A stretch of 64,000 nucleotides of DNA from Fulvivirgaceae bacterium JP3-4 (lineage in GTDB: Bacteria > Bacteroidota > Bacteroidia > Cytophagales > Cyclobacteriaceae), in contig JARKND010000005.1 in the NCBI GenBank assembly GCA_029309925.1, positions 1,054,001-1,118,000 on the forward strand, in the 5' to 3' direction. Made by a program: the position numbers and the translations under genes. The notes beneath the pieces are model-generated. The model did not search any database and was not told the DNA's origin. It was given only the letters and a program-made list of their open reading frames with translations. Shown here piece by piece: positions 36,296-45,013 of this stretch. Positions within the stretch are counted from its first letter, which is position 1, and each line of letters starts with the position of its first letter.

Positions 36296-36324
36296 TGGCA
36301 GAACGGTCTGGTGTTATAACTTTG
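36295..36324 (+). promoter_or_regulatory. Promoter of the flippase-led transcription unit
   Basis: TTG (36295-36297), a 19 nt spacer and TAACTTTG (36317-36324) match the Bacteroidota consensus. The TTG start codon of the flippase gene follows at 36341. This looks like the entry promoter for the plus-strand genes from 36.3 to 46.2 kb. Confidence 0.75.
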
Positions 36325-36340
36325 TGGTAATAGAAAAGTC

Positions 36341-37735
36341 TTGACGGCAAATTTAAAAGAGATTTTTAGCTCCTTAAAAAGGATCAGGGTTAAGGGCTCT
36401 TTTGCTCAGAATGCGTCTGTTACGTCAGGCTGGAGCGCGGCTGTGATAATCGCACAGTTCCTCCTTTCTCCTATCATCACACGCCTTTTCAGACCCGAAG
36501 AATATGGTGCATACGTGTTGTTTAACACGGTGGTAATCAATATAGCTGTATTGGCCACGCTAAAATATGCCGATGCAATTGTGCTGCAGCGACACCGAAC
36601 TGACAGAAACACAGCTGTTGGCCTGTCTCTAGGCATCTGCGTAGTCATTAGCTTTCTAACATTTGCAGGTTTGTTGACAGCAGCGGGACCGCTGGAACAA
36701 TACTTCAATTTTTCAAGGATAGGATCCGTTATTTATCTCATCCCGGTCGGGGTTTTTCTAAGTGGCATCATCGAAACATTGGTTCATGTAAACGTCTCCC
36801 GCAAAAAGTTCTTTGTAAATGGCTCTGTTGGTTTTTTCAATAACGTTAATTCACGCGCATTGAATATTGCGCTGGGTCTGTTCTATGGCGGAAAATCCGT
36901 CTGGTTGATTATCGGTGACTTTTTTGGAAAGCTTTCTGCGATTATCGTGCTTTTTATTTCTTTAAAGCTTTCGGTCGCGAAATGTAAACAGTTTCTGACT
37001 GATTTAAACTTTGGCAGGCTGCGACTAATGGCATCGCAGAATAAGACTTTCCCCCTGTATTATCTTCCAGCCAATCTTTTGCTGACGCTGTCAGGCAATA
37101 TTCCTATATTTTTTTTTCAGGCAAAGTTTGGCGCCCAGGCGGTGGGACTTTTCGCTTTGGCCAGTAGTATGCTCGAGATTTTTAACCGGTTGATTCCTTA
37201 CGCAATTGTGCCGGTATTCCTGCAGAAAGCAAACGAACTAATGGCGGAGTCAAAAGAATTACTGGCAAAAAAGGCGTATCAACTTTTTGGCGTCATGCTT
37301 CTGATGAGCACAGTTATTTTTGTGGGCGTTACACTCCTTGGCGCATCCGTATTCAGTATTGTGTTCGGTGAGCAGTGGCATGAAGCCGGGGTTTACGCGG
37401 AAGCGCTAGCCATCCACAATTCGCTGACCTTTGTGGTCGTGTCCCTTTCGGAAGTTTATAATGTCACAAAAAGCCAACGGATGCTTCTGGCAAATACAAT
37501 CGTTAACTTTGTTTTAAGACTCGTAGCCGTGTTGATAATTACTTATTCTGCATTCTCCCAAATAAATTCCATTCTTATTTACAGCCTGATCAGCAGTCTC
37601 GGTGCGATCGTATATCTTTTTGGTATTTTTAAAATACTTAATTTTAAAGTTGTTAAAGTGGTGGCCTGGTCGGCTGCCAGCGTGCTGTTCTTGATGTTCA
37701 TATTGCTGATAAACTGGAATTTCTTAAAGTTATAA
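36341..37735 (+). CDS. Polysaccharide flippase (Wzx-like)
   Basis: A 464-residue MATE-superfamily exporter with about twelve to thirteen membrane segments. The N-terminal region 'TRLFRPEEYGAYVLFNTVV' matches oligosaccharide flippases closely. It probably moves a lipid-linked repeat unit across the inner membrane. The start codon is TTG, 10-11 bp after the predicted transcription start. The following acetyltransferase gene begins 3 bp after its stop, so they are cotranscribed. Confidence 0.85.
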   Translation: MTANLKEIFSSLKRIRVKGSFAQNASVTSGWSAAVIIAQFLLSPIITRLFRPEEYGAYVLFNTVVINIAVLATLKYADAIVLQRHRTDRNTAVGLSLGICVVISFLTFAGLLTAAGPLEQYFNFSRIGSVIYLIPVGVFLSGIIETLVHVNVSRKKFFVNGSVGFFNNVNSRALNIALGLFYGGKSVWLIIGDFFGKLSAIIVLFISLKLSVAKCKQFLTDLNFGRLRLMASQNKTFPLYYLPANLLLTLSGNIPIFFFQAKFGAQAVGLFALASSMLEIFNRLIPYAIVPVFLQKANELMAESKELLAKKAYQLFGVMLLMSTVIFVGVTLLGASVFSIVFGEQWHEAGVYAEALAIHNSLTFVVVSLSEVYNVTKSQRMLLANTIVNFVLRLVAVLIITYSAFSQINSILIYSLISSLGAIVYLFGIFKILNFKVVKVVAWSAASVLFLMFILLINWNFLKL

Positions 37736-37738
37736 GGC

Positions 37739-38344
37739 TTGACTAGCTTCATTAAAAGAATCTTCAGAGCGCTCGCTCAGGAAAATGAGAATTCCTTCTT
37801 CACAAAGGATTTTTTACAGGGCCGGGGATTCGAAATCGGTGAATTTACGTACGGGCGGCCGAAGGTTTTGCATTGGGGTGAGAAAAGCACGCTAAAGGTG
37901 GGCAAGTTTTGTTCAATCGCAGACAATGTAACAATATTTTTAGGTGGCAACCACCGCACAGACTGGGTTACCACGTATCCTTTTAACGTAATAACAGATC
38001 ACTTCCCAGAAGGAAAAACGGTCAGCGGGCATCCGGCAACGAAAGGAAGCGTAATTATCGGCAATGACGTTTGGATTGGACAGGGAGTAATGATCTTGTC
38101 TGGTGTTACAATTGGTGATGGGGCCGTAATCGCTGCCGGCTCTGTCGTTACGACTTCGGTAAAAGATTATGAAGTGGTGGGAGGCAATCCCTCGCGGCAT
38201 CTCAAATATAGGTTTAGCGCGGAGGTCAGGGAGAAATTGATGGAAATTAAATGGTGGAACTGGAGCAATGAAAAAATCGCTAACAAAATCAAAGACCTTT
38301 GTCAGGGAGATGTCGAGCAGTTCATCAGATCAGTAAACCCGTAG
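37739..38344 (+). CDS. Hexapeptide-repeat O-acetyltransferase (CatB-like)
   Basis: A 201-residue left-handed beta-helix acyltransferase. Hexapeptide repeats run through 'SVIIGNDVWIGQGVMILS' and 'GVTIGDGAVIAAGSVVT', followed by the family's 'YEVVGGNPSRHLKYRF'. The catalytic His is probably in 'FLGGNHRTDWVTTYPF'. The C-terminal 'LMEIKWWNWSNEKI' is the typical CatB/VatD cap. It probably acetylates a sugar of the polysaccharide. The start is TTG, 3 bp after the flippase stop. Confidence 0.87.
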   Translation: MTSFIKRIFRALAQENENSFFTKDFLQGRGFEIGEFTYGRPKVLHWGEKSTLKVGKFCSIADNVTIFLGGNHRTDWVTTYPFNVITDHFPEGKTVSGHPATKGSVIIGNDVWIGQGVMILSGVTIGDGAVIAAGSVVTTSVKDYEVVGGNPSRHLKYRFSAEVREKLMEIKWWNWSNEKIANKIKDLCQGDVEQFIRSVNP

Positions 38345-38365
38345 CCGCTGTGTAAGCGACCTGCT

Positions 38366-39337
38366 ATGATCGATTTGTCTATAATCATTGTCAATTACAA
38401 TACCTTCTCGGTAACCACCAACTGTATCCGGTCGATCTATCGCTCAATATCACAAATCAGGTACGAAATCATTCTCGTGGACAACTCCTCAACTGAACGT
38501 GACCCACATGATTTTTTAATTGAATTCCCCCACATCAGGCTCATACCGCTGACTCAAAATGTTGGCTTCGGGCGGGGGAATAATGAAGGGATCAAAATTG
38601 CCACCGGAAAGGTAATTCTTCTTTTGAACAGTGATACAATTGTGCTTGATGACGCGATCGAAAAAACATATCATTTTCTGATGAATGATACATCCATCGG
38701 GCTGGTTGGCTGCAAACTTTTGAACGAAGATCAGTCGGAGCAAGCTTCTTCATATATTCCTGTGAAACACCCATTGATAAATCTGCTGGTTAGTGGTAAC
38801 CCACTCCTCGAAAAAATCAACAAAGCCCTTGGTCTTAAGGAGTATAATCACAATTACAGAACTTTTTTACTTCAAAAGCAGACGCATGACTGTGAGGCTG
38901 TATCGGGCGCTTATATGATGTTCCGAAGAGAGGTGATTGACAAGTGTGGCCCGTTTGATCCGGATTTTTTCATGTACTCTGAGGAGATCGAATGGTGTAA
39001 AAATCGTATTGCGAAACATTATCGCATCGTGTACTATGCCGAAGCTGCAATCGTCCATCTGGGTGGAAGGAGTTCTCTTCATTCATACAGACAGGGAATT
39101 GCTTCCTCATTCCTTTACATCTATAAGACAAGTTATTGGGATTATATCGTGGCTATTCTGATTTACTATGTAAATTCAATAACGGTGATTTTTCTTTTGC
39201 CGTTGATGAAAAAAGAAACCAGGAAAATATTGTGGCCCCAATCGCGCGCGTTTTTGCAGATTGCATATTATCTTTTTTACGACATACCTCGATATAGCCA
39301 GGCTTTTGGTTCCCGCGGGGGAATGTTGATCGTATAG
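38366..39337 (+). CDS. GT2 family glycosyltransferase (rhamnosyltransferase-like)
   Basis: A 323-residue GT-A transferase. The N-terminus 'DLSIIIVNYNTFSVTTNCI' and the metal/nucleotide motif in 'GKVILLLNSDTIVLDD' are typical. The acceptor-side 'YMMFRREVIDKCGPFDPDFFMYSEEIEWC' region is characteristic of rhamnosyltransferase-type GT2 enzymes. Hydrophobic segments near the C-terminus probably bind the membrane. The gap to the acetyltransferase gene is about 20 bp. Confidence 0.88.
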   Translation: MIDLSIIIVNYNTFSVTTNCIRSIYRSISQIRYEIILVDNSSTERDPHDFLIEFPHIRLIPLTQNVGFGRGNNEGIKIATGKVILLLNSDTIVLDDAIEKTYHFLMNDTSIGLVGCKLLNEDQSEQASSYIPVKHPLINLLVSGNPLLEKINKALGLKEYNHNYRTFLLQKQTHDCEAVSGAYMMFRREVIDKCGPFDPDFFMYSEEIEWCKNRIAKHYRIVYYAEAAIVHLGGRSSLHSYRQGIASSFLYIYKTSYWDYIVAILIYYVNSITVIFLLPLMKKETRKILWPQSRAFLQIAYYLFYDIPRYSQAFGSRGGMLIV

Positions 39338-39397
39338 CCGTCTGCACAATGATTTACTGCTTTACCTCTTTTATTACTAATTTAAAGAAAACGTCTT

Positions 39398-40027
39398 ATG
39401 GCTGTCGAATATTTCAACTATGAACGCGGTGAAATGTTGGATCTGGTGCCAGCGAAAATCGAATCCCTGCTGGACGTTGGTTGCGGTGAGGGAAATTTTG
39501 GCGCGTTGGTTAAGCGGAAATTCGAGTGCCTGGTTTGGGGTGTCGAGCCGGAAATGGCACCGTACCTAAAAGCGAAAGATAAATTGGATCATGTGATCCA
39601 TGGAATGTTTAACAACACACTGGATTTGAATCGAAAGTTTGATGTGATCGCTTTCAACGATGTACTTGAACACATGCCTGATCCGTGGAGTACTTTAACA
39701 TACGCCAAGCGCTTTCTTAAACCTAAAGGCGTTGTTATTGCGTCTATTCCGAATATCTTGTACTTCCACGATTTTTTTGCTCTCATCGCTGAAAAAGACT
39801 GGAGGTATCAGCAATCCGGAATTTTTGATAAAACACATTTACGATTCTTTACCCGGAGAAGCATGAATAGAATGTTTGAAGAGTGTGGGTTTAAAGTCAC
39901 GAGAGAGGAAGGAATTCATCCAACCAATTCAAAGAAATATTTCATTTTTAATATAATCACCCTAGGCTATTGGAGCGAATCGAAGTACCTGCAGTTTGCA
40001 ATTCAGGCAACACCGGCAGACCAATAG
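39398..40027 (+). CDS. Class I SAM-dependent methyltransferase
   Basis: A 209-residue Rossmann methyltransferase. Motif I is 'LLDVGCGEGNFGALV', the acidic residue after strand 2 is in 'VEPEM', and the motif IV region is 'FDVIAFNDVLEHMPDPW'. It resembles MetW/UbiG-like small methyltransferases found in glycan loci. It may methylate a sugar or the chain end; the target is unknown. Confidence 0.85.
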   Translation: MAVEYFNYERGEMLDLVPAKIESLLDVGCGEGNFGALVKRKFECLVWGVEPEMAPYLKAKDKLDHVIHGMFNNTLDLNRKFDVIAFNDVLEHMPDPWSTLTYAKRFLKPKGVVIASIPNILYFHDFFALIAEKDWRYQQSGIFDKTHLRFFTRRSMNRMFEECGFKVTREEGIHPTNSKKYFIFNIITLGYWSESKYLQFAIQATPADQ

Positions 40028-40085
40028 AAAAACAACAGATGTGGCAAGCGAGTCAACATCGAGACTGTAGTAAACCTTTTTTGAT

Positions 40086-40775
40086 ATGATCGAATTGAAG
40101 GAGAAGTTAAAACGGGTTCCAATTATCGGATCGTGGATTCAACGAATGTACCGGCAGTTTGCTGGTGCGTCCACCTTCAATTCTCGTGAGTATTGGGAAC
40201 GCAGATATGCAACTGGTGGCACCTCGGGCTCTGGCTCCTACGGAAGATTGGCAGTTTTTAAGGCTCAGGTTGTTAATGACTTTATCGAGAAATATCGAAT
40301 CCAGAACGTGATTGAATTTGGATGTGGTGATGGTCACCAGCTTAGCCTGGCTAAGTATCCTCACTATATCGGGTTGGATGTATCAGAAACTGCGATCGCA
40401 CGATGTCAGGAAATCTTCAAACACGATTCTTCGAAACAATTTTATACGGTTGCAGCGGCCCGGAAGCTGAAATTAAAGGCCGACTTAACCATTTCTCTCG
40501 ATGTGATCTTTCACCTGACCGAAGATGATGTTTTTGAATCCTACATGCGCCAGCTTTTCAATTCGTCAACACGATACGTAGTCATCTACTCTTCTAACGA
40601 AGATGGCATGCAGGTCAATCATGAGTTAACAAGAAACCATACAAGGTGGATTGAAGCGAATATGCGCGACTGGCAGATGCAACAAAAAATATCAAACCCT
40701 TATCCGTACGATCCTTCCAATCCAGACGAAACATCACAGTCTGATTTTTATATTTACCACAAACACGATCTTTAG
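40086..40775 (+). CDS. Class I SAM-dependent methyltransferase
   Basis: A 229-residue methyltransferase. Motif I reads 'VIEFGCGDGHQLSLAK', followed by 'YIGLDVSETAIARCQEIF' and 'LTISLDVIFHLTEDD'. An N-terminal extension of about 60 residues has 'FNSREYWERRYATGGTSGSG', typical of family members acting in LPS or capsule loci. It is the second methyltransferase in a row, 58 bp after the first, so the glycan probably carries methyl groups. The target is unknown. Confidence 0.82.
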   Translation: MIELKEKLKRVPIIGSWIQRMYRQFAGASTFNSREYWERRYATGGTSGSGSYGRLAVFKAQVVNDFIEKYRIQNVIEFGCGDGHQLSLAKYPHYIGLDVSETAIARCQEIFKHDSSKQFYTVAAARKLKLKADLTISLDVIFHLTEDDVFESYMRQLFNSSTRYVVIYSSNEDGMQVNHELTRNHTRWIEANMRDWQMQQKISNPYPYDPSNPDETSQSDFYIYHKHDL

Positions 40776-40787
40776 ATACACCTGCTC

Positions 40788-43070
40788 ATGAACGTTGTTG
40801 TTGTTTCTGCCGACTACCCAAGTGGCGACTATTCGTATGGAGATGTTTTTGTCCATACGCGCTTAAGGGAGTATGCAAAAACGCTGGATGTGCGGGTAAT
40901 AGGATATAATGCTGATTTGAAAGCGGATCGTCAGTATGAGTACGACCATATTTCTGTTTTTATATCCAACGACTTTTTGCGTTTTGAAACCGAACTGAGG
41001 AAAGCAAATCCTGATGTTATCGTTGTTCATTTCATACAGCACGTGCATACGCGCCTGCTGGCACAAATGAATAAAGCGCTGCTCATTTTTATTCATGGTT
41101 ACGAAGCGCTTTCGTGGAAGAGAAGACTCATGAACTATACGACACTTGGAGATTTCCGTTACCTGTTGCCGTATGTGATCGCGAATCGAAAGCAGTTGCG
41201 CATCCTGCGAAACTTTGCCGCAAACGCGAATCGATCTAGCACCACGCACTTCGTATTTGTGTCGCGGTGGCTGAAGAATGCAGTAGAAAGTGACTGGAAT
41301 CTGCTACTAAGAAACAGTCATATCATTCCCAATGGTATCGATACCGTAAGATTTTCACACAAGCCAAAAGCTCCGGAAAAACGCAAGAAGATTCTGGTCA
41401 TCCGCTCTTTCCAGTCCCGCAATTATGCTAACGATCTTTCCATTGAGGCGATCTTATTACTAAGCAAGAAGGATTTTTTTCAGGAGCTTGAATTCTCTGT
41501 TTATGGCGAAGGGTTCTTGTTTAAAAAACTGACCTCGAAAGTTGAGCATCTGCCCAATGTCAGATTATTTAATTCGTTCATTCAAAATGAAAAGATTCCC
41601 GCTATCCACGCAAATCACGGCATTTTCTTGTGTCCTTCACGACTCGACTCACAGGGTGTTTCGATGTGTGAAGCAATGTCGAGTGGGTTAGTTCCAATCG
41701 CATCGCCAATTGGTGGAATCCCGGAATATTCTGAAAATAATGTATCCGCGTTTCATGTGAGTACTCCCGCAGAAATCGCAGAAACTATAGAGCGATTATA
41801 CAGAGATCCTGAATTGTTTTTAAAAATGTCTGAAGAAGCGCGAAAGGCAATTGAGCAGAAGTGTGCAATAAAAGAGACCATTCCTGCAGAAATCGATCTT
41901 ATCAGATCGGTAGGAAAAACCGGCAGTGAGCAAGTGGGACCGTATCTGCAATGCAGGCGCTGTGTCCTCGACACAAACGATGATCCACAGCTCACGGTCG
42001 ATACAAAAGGCGTGTGCTCCTACTGTCAGACGTATGATGAAAATGAAAGCCAATATGTGAAGGCGGGCGAACAGGGCACACGTGAACTGCTTGTTATCGT
42101 CAATAAAATAAAGGAAACCGGGAAAGGAAAACCGTATGATTGCGTTATTGGCCTAAGCGGTGGAGTTGACAGTACTTATCTGGCATTGAAAGCGCACGAG
42201 CTGGGACTTCGCCCGTTGGCGGTTCATTTCGATAATGGTTGGAATTCGGAGTTAGCGGTGAGTAATATCGAGAATATTGTCAATCGACTGGGGTTTGACC
42301 TGCATACCGTGGTGATCGACTGGGAAGAATTCCGCGACCTGCAGTTGGCATTTCTAAAAGCGTCTGTTGTTGACATTGAGGTTGTTACCGACCATGCAAT
42401 TTTTGCTTCGCTTTACAAAATTGCACTTGAGCGTAAGATCAAATATATACTTAGCGGAGTGAATTTCGTGACAGAGTCCATTCTGCCTGAGGCGTGGATC
42501 CATGACAAACGCGATCATATTCACATTAGGGCAATAAGCAGACAATTTGGAAAAATTCCGCTTCGAAAATATCCGTTATTCACTACTGAACTAAAAATAA
42601 GAAGTGCCTGGCACGGTACTACGTCAGTTTCTATGCTGAATTATCTCCCGTACGTAAAATCGGAGACGAAGAAAATAATTACTGAGAAATTGGGCTGGCG
42701 CGACTACGGAGGGAAACATTATGAATCCATCTTCACCCGCTTCTACCAGGGTTACATTTTGCCAACTAAATTCGGAATTGACAAACGTAAAGCCCATTTG
42801 TCAAATCTGATCAATTCAAAGCAGATCACACGTGAGGAAGCTTTGCAGGAATTACGAACGCCAACATATCCTGACGAACTTCGAAAATCGGACTATCAGT
42901 TCGTGCTTAAGAAACTTGGTTTATCGGACGAGGAATTTCAGGAAATTATGCATTTACCTATGAAACAACACAGCGACTACCCTGTAGACGAAGATATCTA
43001 TACACGATTTCCTCTACTCTCATTACTTGCCCCGGTTTGGAAGCTTCTGAAACGAATCAAAAGTGTATGA
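40788..43070 (+). CDS. Fusion: GT4 glycosyltransferase with N-acetyl sugar amidotransferase (WbpG-like)
   Basis: A 760-residue protein with two enzymes in one frame. Residues 1 to about 380 are a GT-B transferase: 'SHIIPNGIDTVRF', 'EKIPAIHANHGIFLCPSRLDS'-type region and 'QGVSMCEAMSSGLVPIAS'. Residues 385 to 755 are a WbpG/PseA-type amidotransferase. It has two Cys pairs (Cys389/Cys392 and Cys410/Cys413) that probably bind zinc, and a PP-loop 'LSGGVDSTYLAL' (SGGVDS at 457-462). WbpG, together with HisH- and HisF-like proteins, makes an acetamidino group on an N-acetyl sugar (as in Pseudomonas B-band O antigen). No such partners are in the window. No stop, frameshift or internal start separates the halves, so the fusion looks genuine. 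A sugar bearing the acetamidino group could be added to the chain by the same polypeptide; this is inference. Confidence 0.85.
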   Translation: MNVVVVSADYPSGDYSYGDVFVHTRLREYAKTLDVRVIGYNADLKADRQYEYDHISVFISNDFLRFETELRKANPDVIVVHFIQHVHTRLLAQMNKALLIFIHGYEALSWKRRLMNYTTLGDFRYLLPYVIANRKQLRILRNFAANANRSSTTHFVFVSRWLKNAVESDWNLLLRNSHIIPNGIDTVRFSHKPKAPEKRKKILVIRSFQSRNYANDLSIEAILLLSKKDFFQELEFSVYGEGFLFKKLTSKVEHLPNVRLFNSFIQNEKIPAIHANHGIFLCPSRLDSQGVSMCEAMSSGLVPIASPIGGIPEYSENNVSAFHVSTPAEIAETIERLYRDPELFLKMSEEARKAIEQKCAIKETIPAEIDLIRSVGKTGSEQVGPYLQCRRCVLDTNDDPQLTVDTKGVCSYCQTYDENESQYVKAGEQGTRELLVIVNKIKETGKGKPYDCVIGLSGGVDSTYLALKAHELGLRPLAVHFDNGWNSELAVSNIENIVNRLGFDLHTVVIDWEEFRDLQLAFLKASVVDIEVVTDHAIFASLYKIALERKIKYILSGVNFVTESILPEAWIHDKRDHIHIRAISRQFGKIPLRKYPLFTTELKIRSAWHGTTSVSMLNYLPYVKSETKKIITEKLGWRDYGGKHYESIFTRFYQGYILPTKFGIDKRKAHLSNLINSKQITREEALQELRTPTYPDELRKSDYQFVLKKLGLSDEEFQEIMHLPMKQHSDYPVDEDIYTRFPLLSLLAPVWKLLKRIKSV

Positions 43071-43119
43071 CAGCAGGAAATGGCAAATTATCATTTAGAC
43101 ATGTAATGGCTGAGGCGTC

Positions 43120-44190
43120 ATGAAAGATTTTTTCACCCGGAAGGCTGTTTTAATTATCTCGCCAGAGCCCTGGAACCACCTTTTTGTTTCAAAACATCAC
43201 TATGCTATTGAACTCTCCCAGCAAAATCGAGTCTATTTTTTGAACCCACCCGGAAAAAAATACGCGATTGAAAAAACGAAGTATGAAAATATCTGGGAAG
43301 TGACCTATCCGCACTTTGCGAAAGGGCTTCGATATTTGCCTTCCTTCGTTCAGCGCTTTTCGATGAAGGAAAAAATCAGCAAGATCCAGCAATTAGCAGG
43401 TGTGAAATTTGATTGCATTTGGTCGTTTGATAATTCAGTTTTTTTTGATTTCTCATTTCTGTCAAACGACGTTTTTACGATTTCCCATATTGTTGACTAT
43501 TCGCAGAATTTTCAGCTCGCGAAGGCGGCATCGACAGCGCGGTTGTGCATGGGCGTTTCTCAGAACATCGTTGACTTGCTGCGCCCGCATAATCCAAATA
43601 CTTTCATTATGCCGCACGGCATCGCGATCGAACGTGCAAAATTCGCAGATGTCCAGCTACCAGGTGTAAACTCTATCAAAGCTGTCTTCGCAGGTAATCT
43701 TGATCGAAAGCACTTCGATAAAGCAGTACTGTGGCAGTTGGCAGCAGACTTTCCCGGTGTCGATTTTATTTTTTTCGGATCTGGGGGTCAGGACTGGAAG
43801 CGGTTGCCCAACACGTATTATCCTGGTGTTGTACCGTCCGAGTTTCTGCTCAATTATCTTAGAAAGGCTGACGTATTGCTACTACCTTATAAAGTGGACG
43901 AATTCCCGATGGAACTCACGAATTCCCATAAAGTTTTGGAATATTTGGAGGCCGGGAAAACTATTGTTTGCAGCTACCTGGCTGACTATGCCGACAGCAC
44001 CCATCTATTTAAGATGGTGGACTCAAACGATCAATTTTCGCAAGCCTTCTTTGAAGTGATTTCAAACTTGCCAGTGCACAACAGCCCGGAAAATATGGAA
44101 ACTAGAAAGCACTTCGCTTATCAAAATAGTTACAGGAACCGCTTGCGGGAAATTGAAGTCTTGGTGTCAAAAACATTAACAAATCAATAG
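43120..44190 (+). CDS. Glycosyltransferase, GT-B fold
   Basis: A 356-residue protein. The N-terminal part ('AVLIISPEPWNHLFVSKHH') and the C-terminal donor domain ('IKAVFAGNLDRKHF', 'RKADVLLLPYKVDEFPMELT', 'SHKVLEYLEAGKTIVC') fit GT-B transferases related to teichuronic-acid and capsule enzymes. The family number is uncertain. It is followed 4 bp later by the next transferase, in one transcript. Confidence 0.78.
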   Translation: MKDFFTRKAVLIISPEPWNHLFVSKHHYAIELSQQNRVYFLNPPGKKYAIEKTKYENIWEVTYPHFAKGLRYLPSFVQRFSMKEKISKIQQLAGVKFDCIWSFDNSVFFDFSFLSNDVFTISHIVDYSQNFQLAKAASTARLCMGVSQNIVDLLRPHNPNTFIMPHGIAIERAKFADVQLPGVNSIKAVFAGNLDRKHFDKAVLWQLAADFPGVDFIFFGSGGQDWKRLPNTYYPGVVPSEFLLNYLRKADVLLLPYKVDEFPMELTNSHKVLEYLEAGKTIVCSYLADYADSTHLFKMVDSNDQFSQAFFEVISNLPVHNSPENMETRKHFAYQNSYRNRLREIEVLVSKTLTNQ

Positions 44191-44194
44191 CCCC

Positions 44195-45010
44195 TTGCAA
44201 CCAACGGTAAGCATTATCATGCCAGTATTTAACGGACAGGCTTATCTTGCTCAGGCTATTGAATCAGTATTGAAGCAAACCTACTCTGACTGGGAATTGA
44301 TCATCGTCAACGATGGTAGCACAGACGCATCTGAAGAAATTGTTAGAAGCATATCAGATTCACGGATAAAATATCTTTACCAGGAAAAAAGTGGAGTCTC
44401 CAAAGCAAGAAACTATGGAATGGAACATGTCTCCGGAAAGTTTGTTTGCTTTCTCGATTCCGATGATGTATTGCCACCTGACTCTATTTCGTGCCGGGTG
44501 ACGGTTCTTGAGAAACAGAAAGATGTAGGAGCGGTTGATGGGTGTGTTGAGATATACAACTCAACGCTAGATCAACTTGTTCGTACTTGGGCACCGACCG
44601 TACGTGGGAACGTGACAAGGCAGTTGGCCAGATTAGATGGTAACTGTTTTTTCGGCATTACGTGGATGATAAGAGTTGTGCCAGGGCAGAGGCTATATTT
44701 CAATGAAGAAATGACTCACTGTGAGGATCTTCTTTTCTTTGTTGATGTTTCCAGGCACACGAAGTACGATTTTGTAAACGAAACTATTTATAAATGCAGG
44801 TTGCGTGGAAATTCTGCTATGATGGACATAGACGCACTGGGCCGCGGATATCGTGCCTACCACCGCAAGATATTCGCACGTAACAACGGTGAGGTAACGA
44901 AGGCAGATCGTTTAATTTTACTCGGACGAATACGAAAGATCATGTTTCTCAGCTATCTCAATCGTTGGAGAATTGCAAGAGCGTTTCGTTACTTAATCAT
45001 GGGCAGATAA
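44195..45010 (+). CDS. GT2 family glycosyltransferase
   Basis: A 271-residue GT-A transferase with a TTG start 4 bp after the previous stop. The N-terminal 'VSIIMPVFNGQAYLAQAIES' and the DxD-type motif in 'GKFVCFLDSDDVLPPDS' are characteristic. The acceptor loop includes 'EEMTHCEDLLFFVDVSRH' with the catalytic acid. It is a typical WcaA/EpsJ-like enzyme of capsule loci. Confidence 0.87.
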   Translation: MQPTVSIIMPVFNGQAYLAQAIESVLKQTYSDWELIIVNDGSTDASEEIVRSISDSRIKYLYQEKSGVSKARNYGMEHVSGKFVCFLDSDDVLPPDSISCRVTVLEKQKDVGAVDGCVEIYNSTLDQLVRTWAPTVRGNVTRQLARLDGNCFFGITWMIRVVPGQRLYFNEEMTHCEDLLFFVDVSRHTKYDFVNETIYKCRLRGNSAMMDIDALGRGYRAYHRKIFARNNGEVTKADRLILLGRIRKIMFLSYLNRWRIARAFRYLIMGR

Positions 45011-45013
45011 GGT

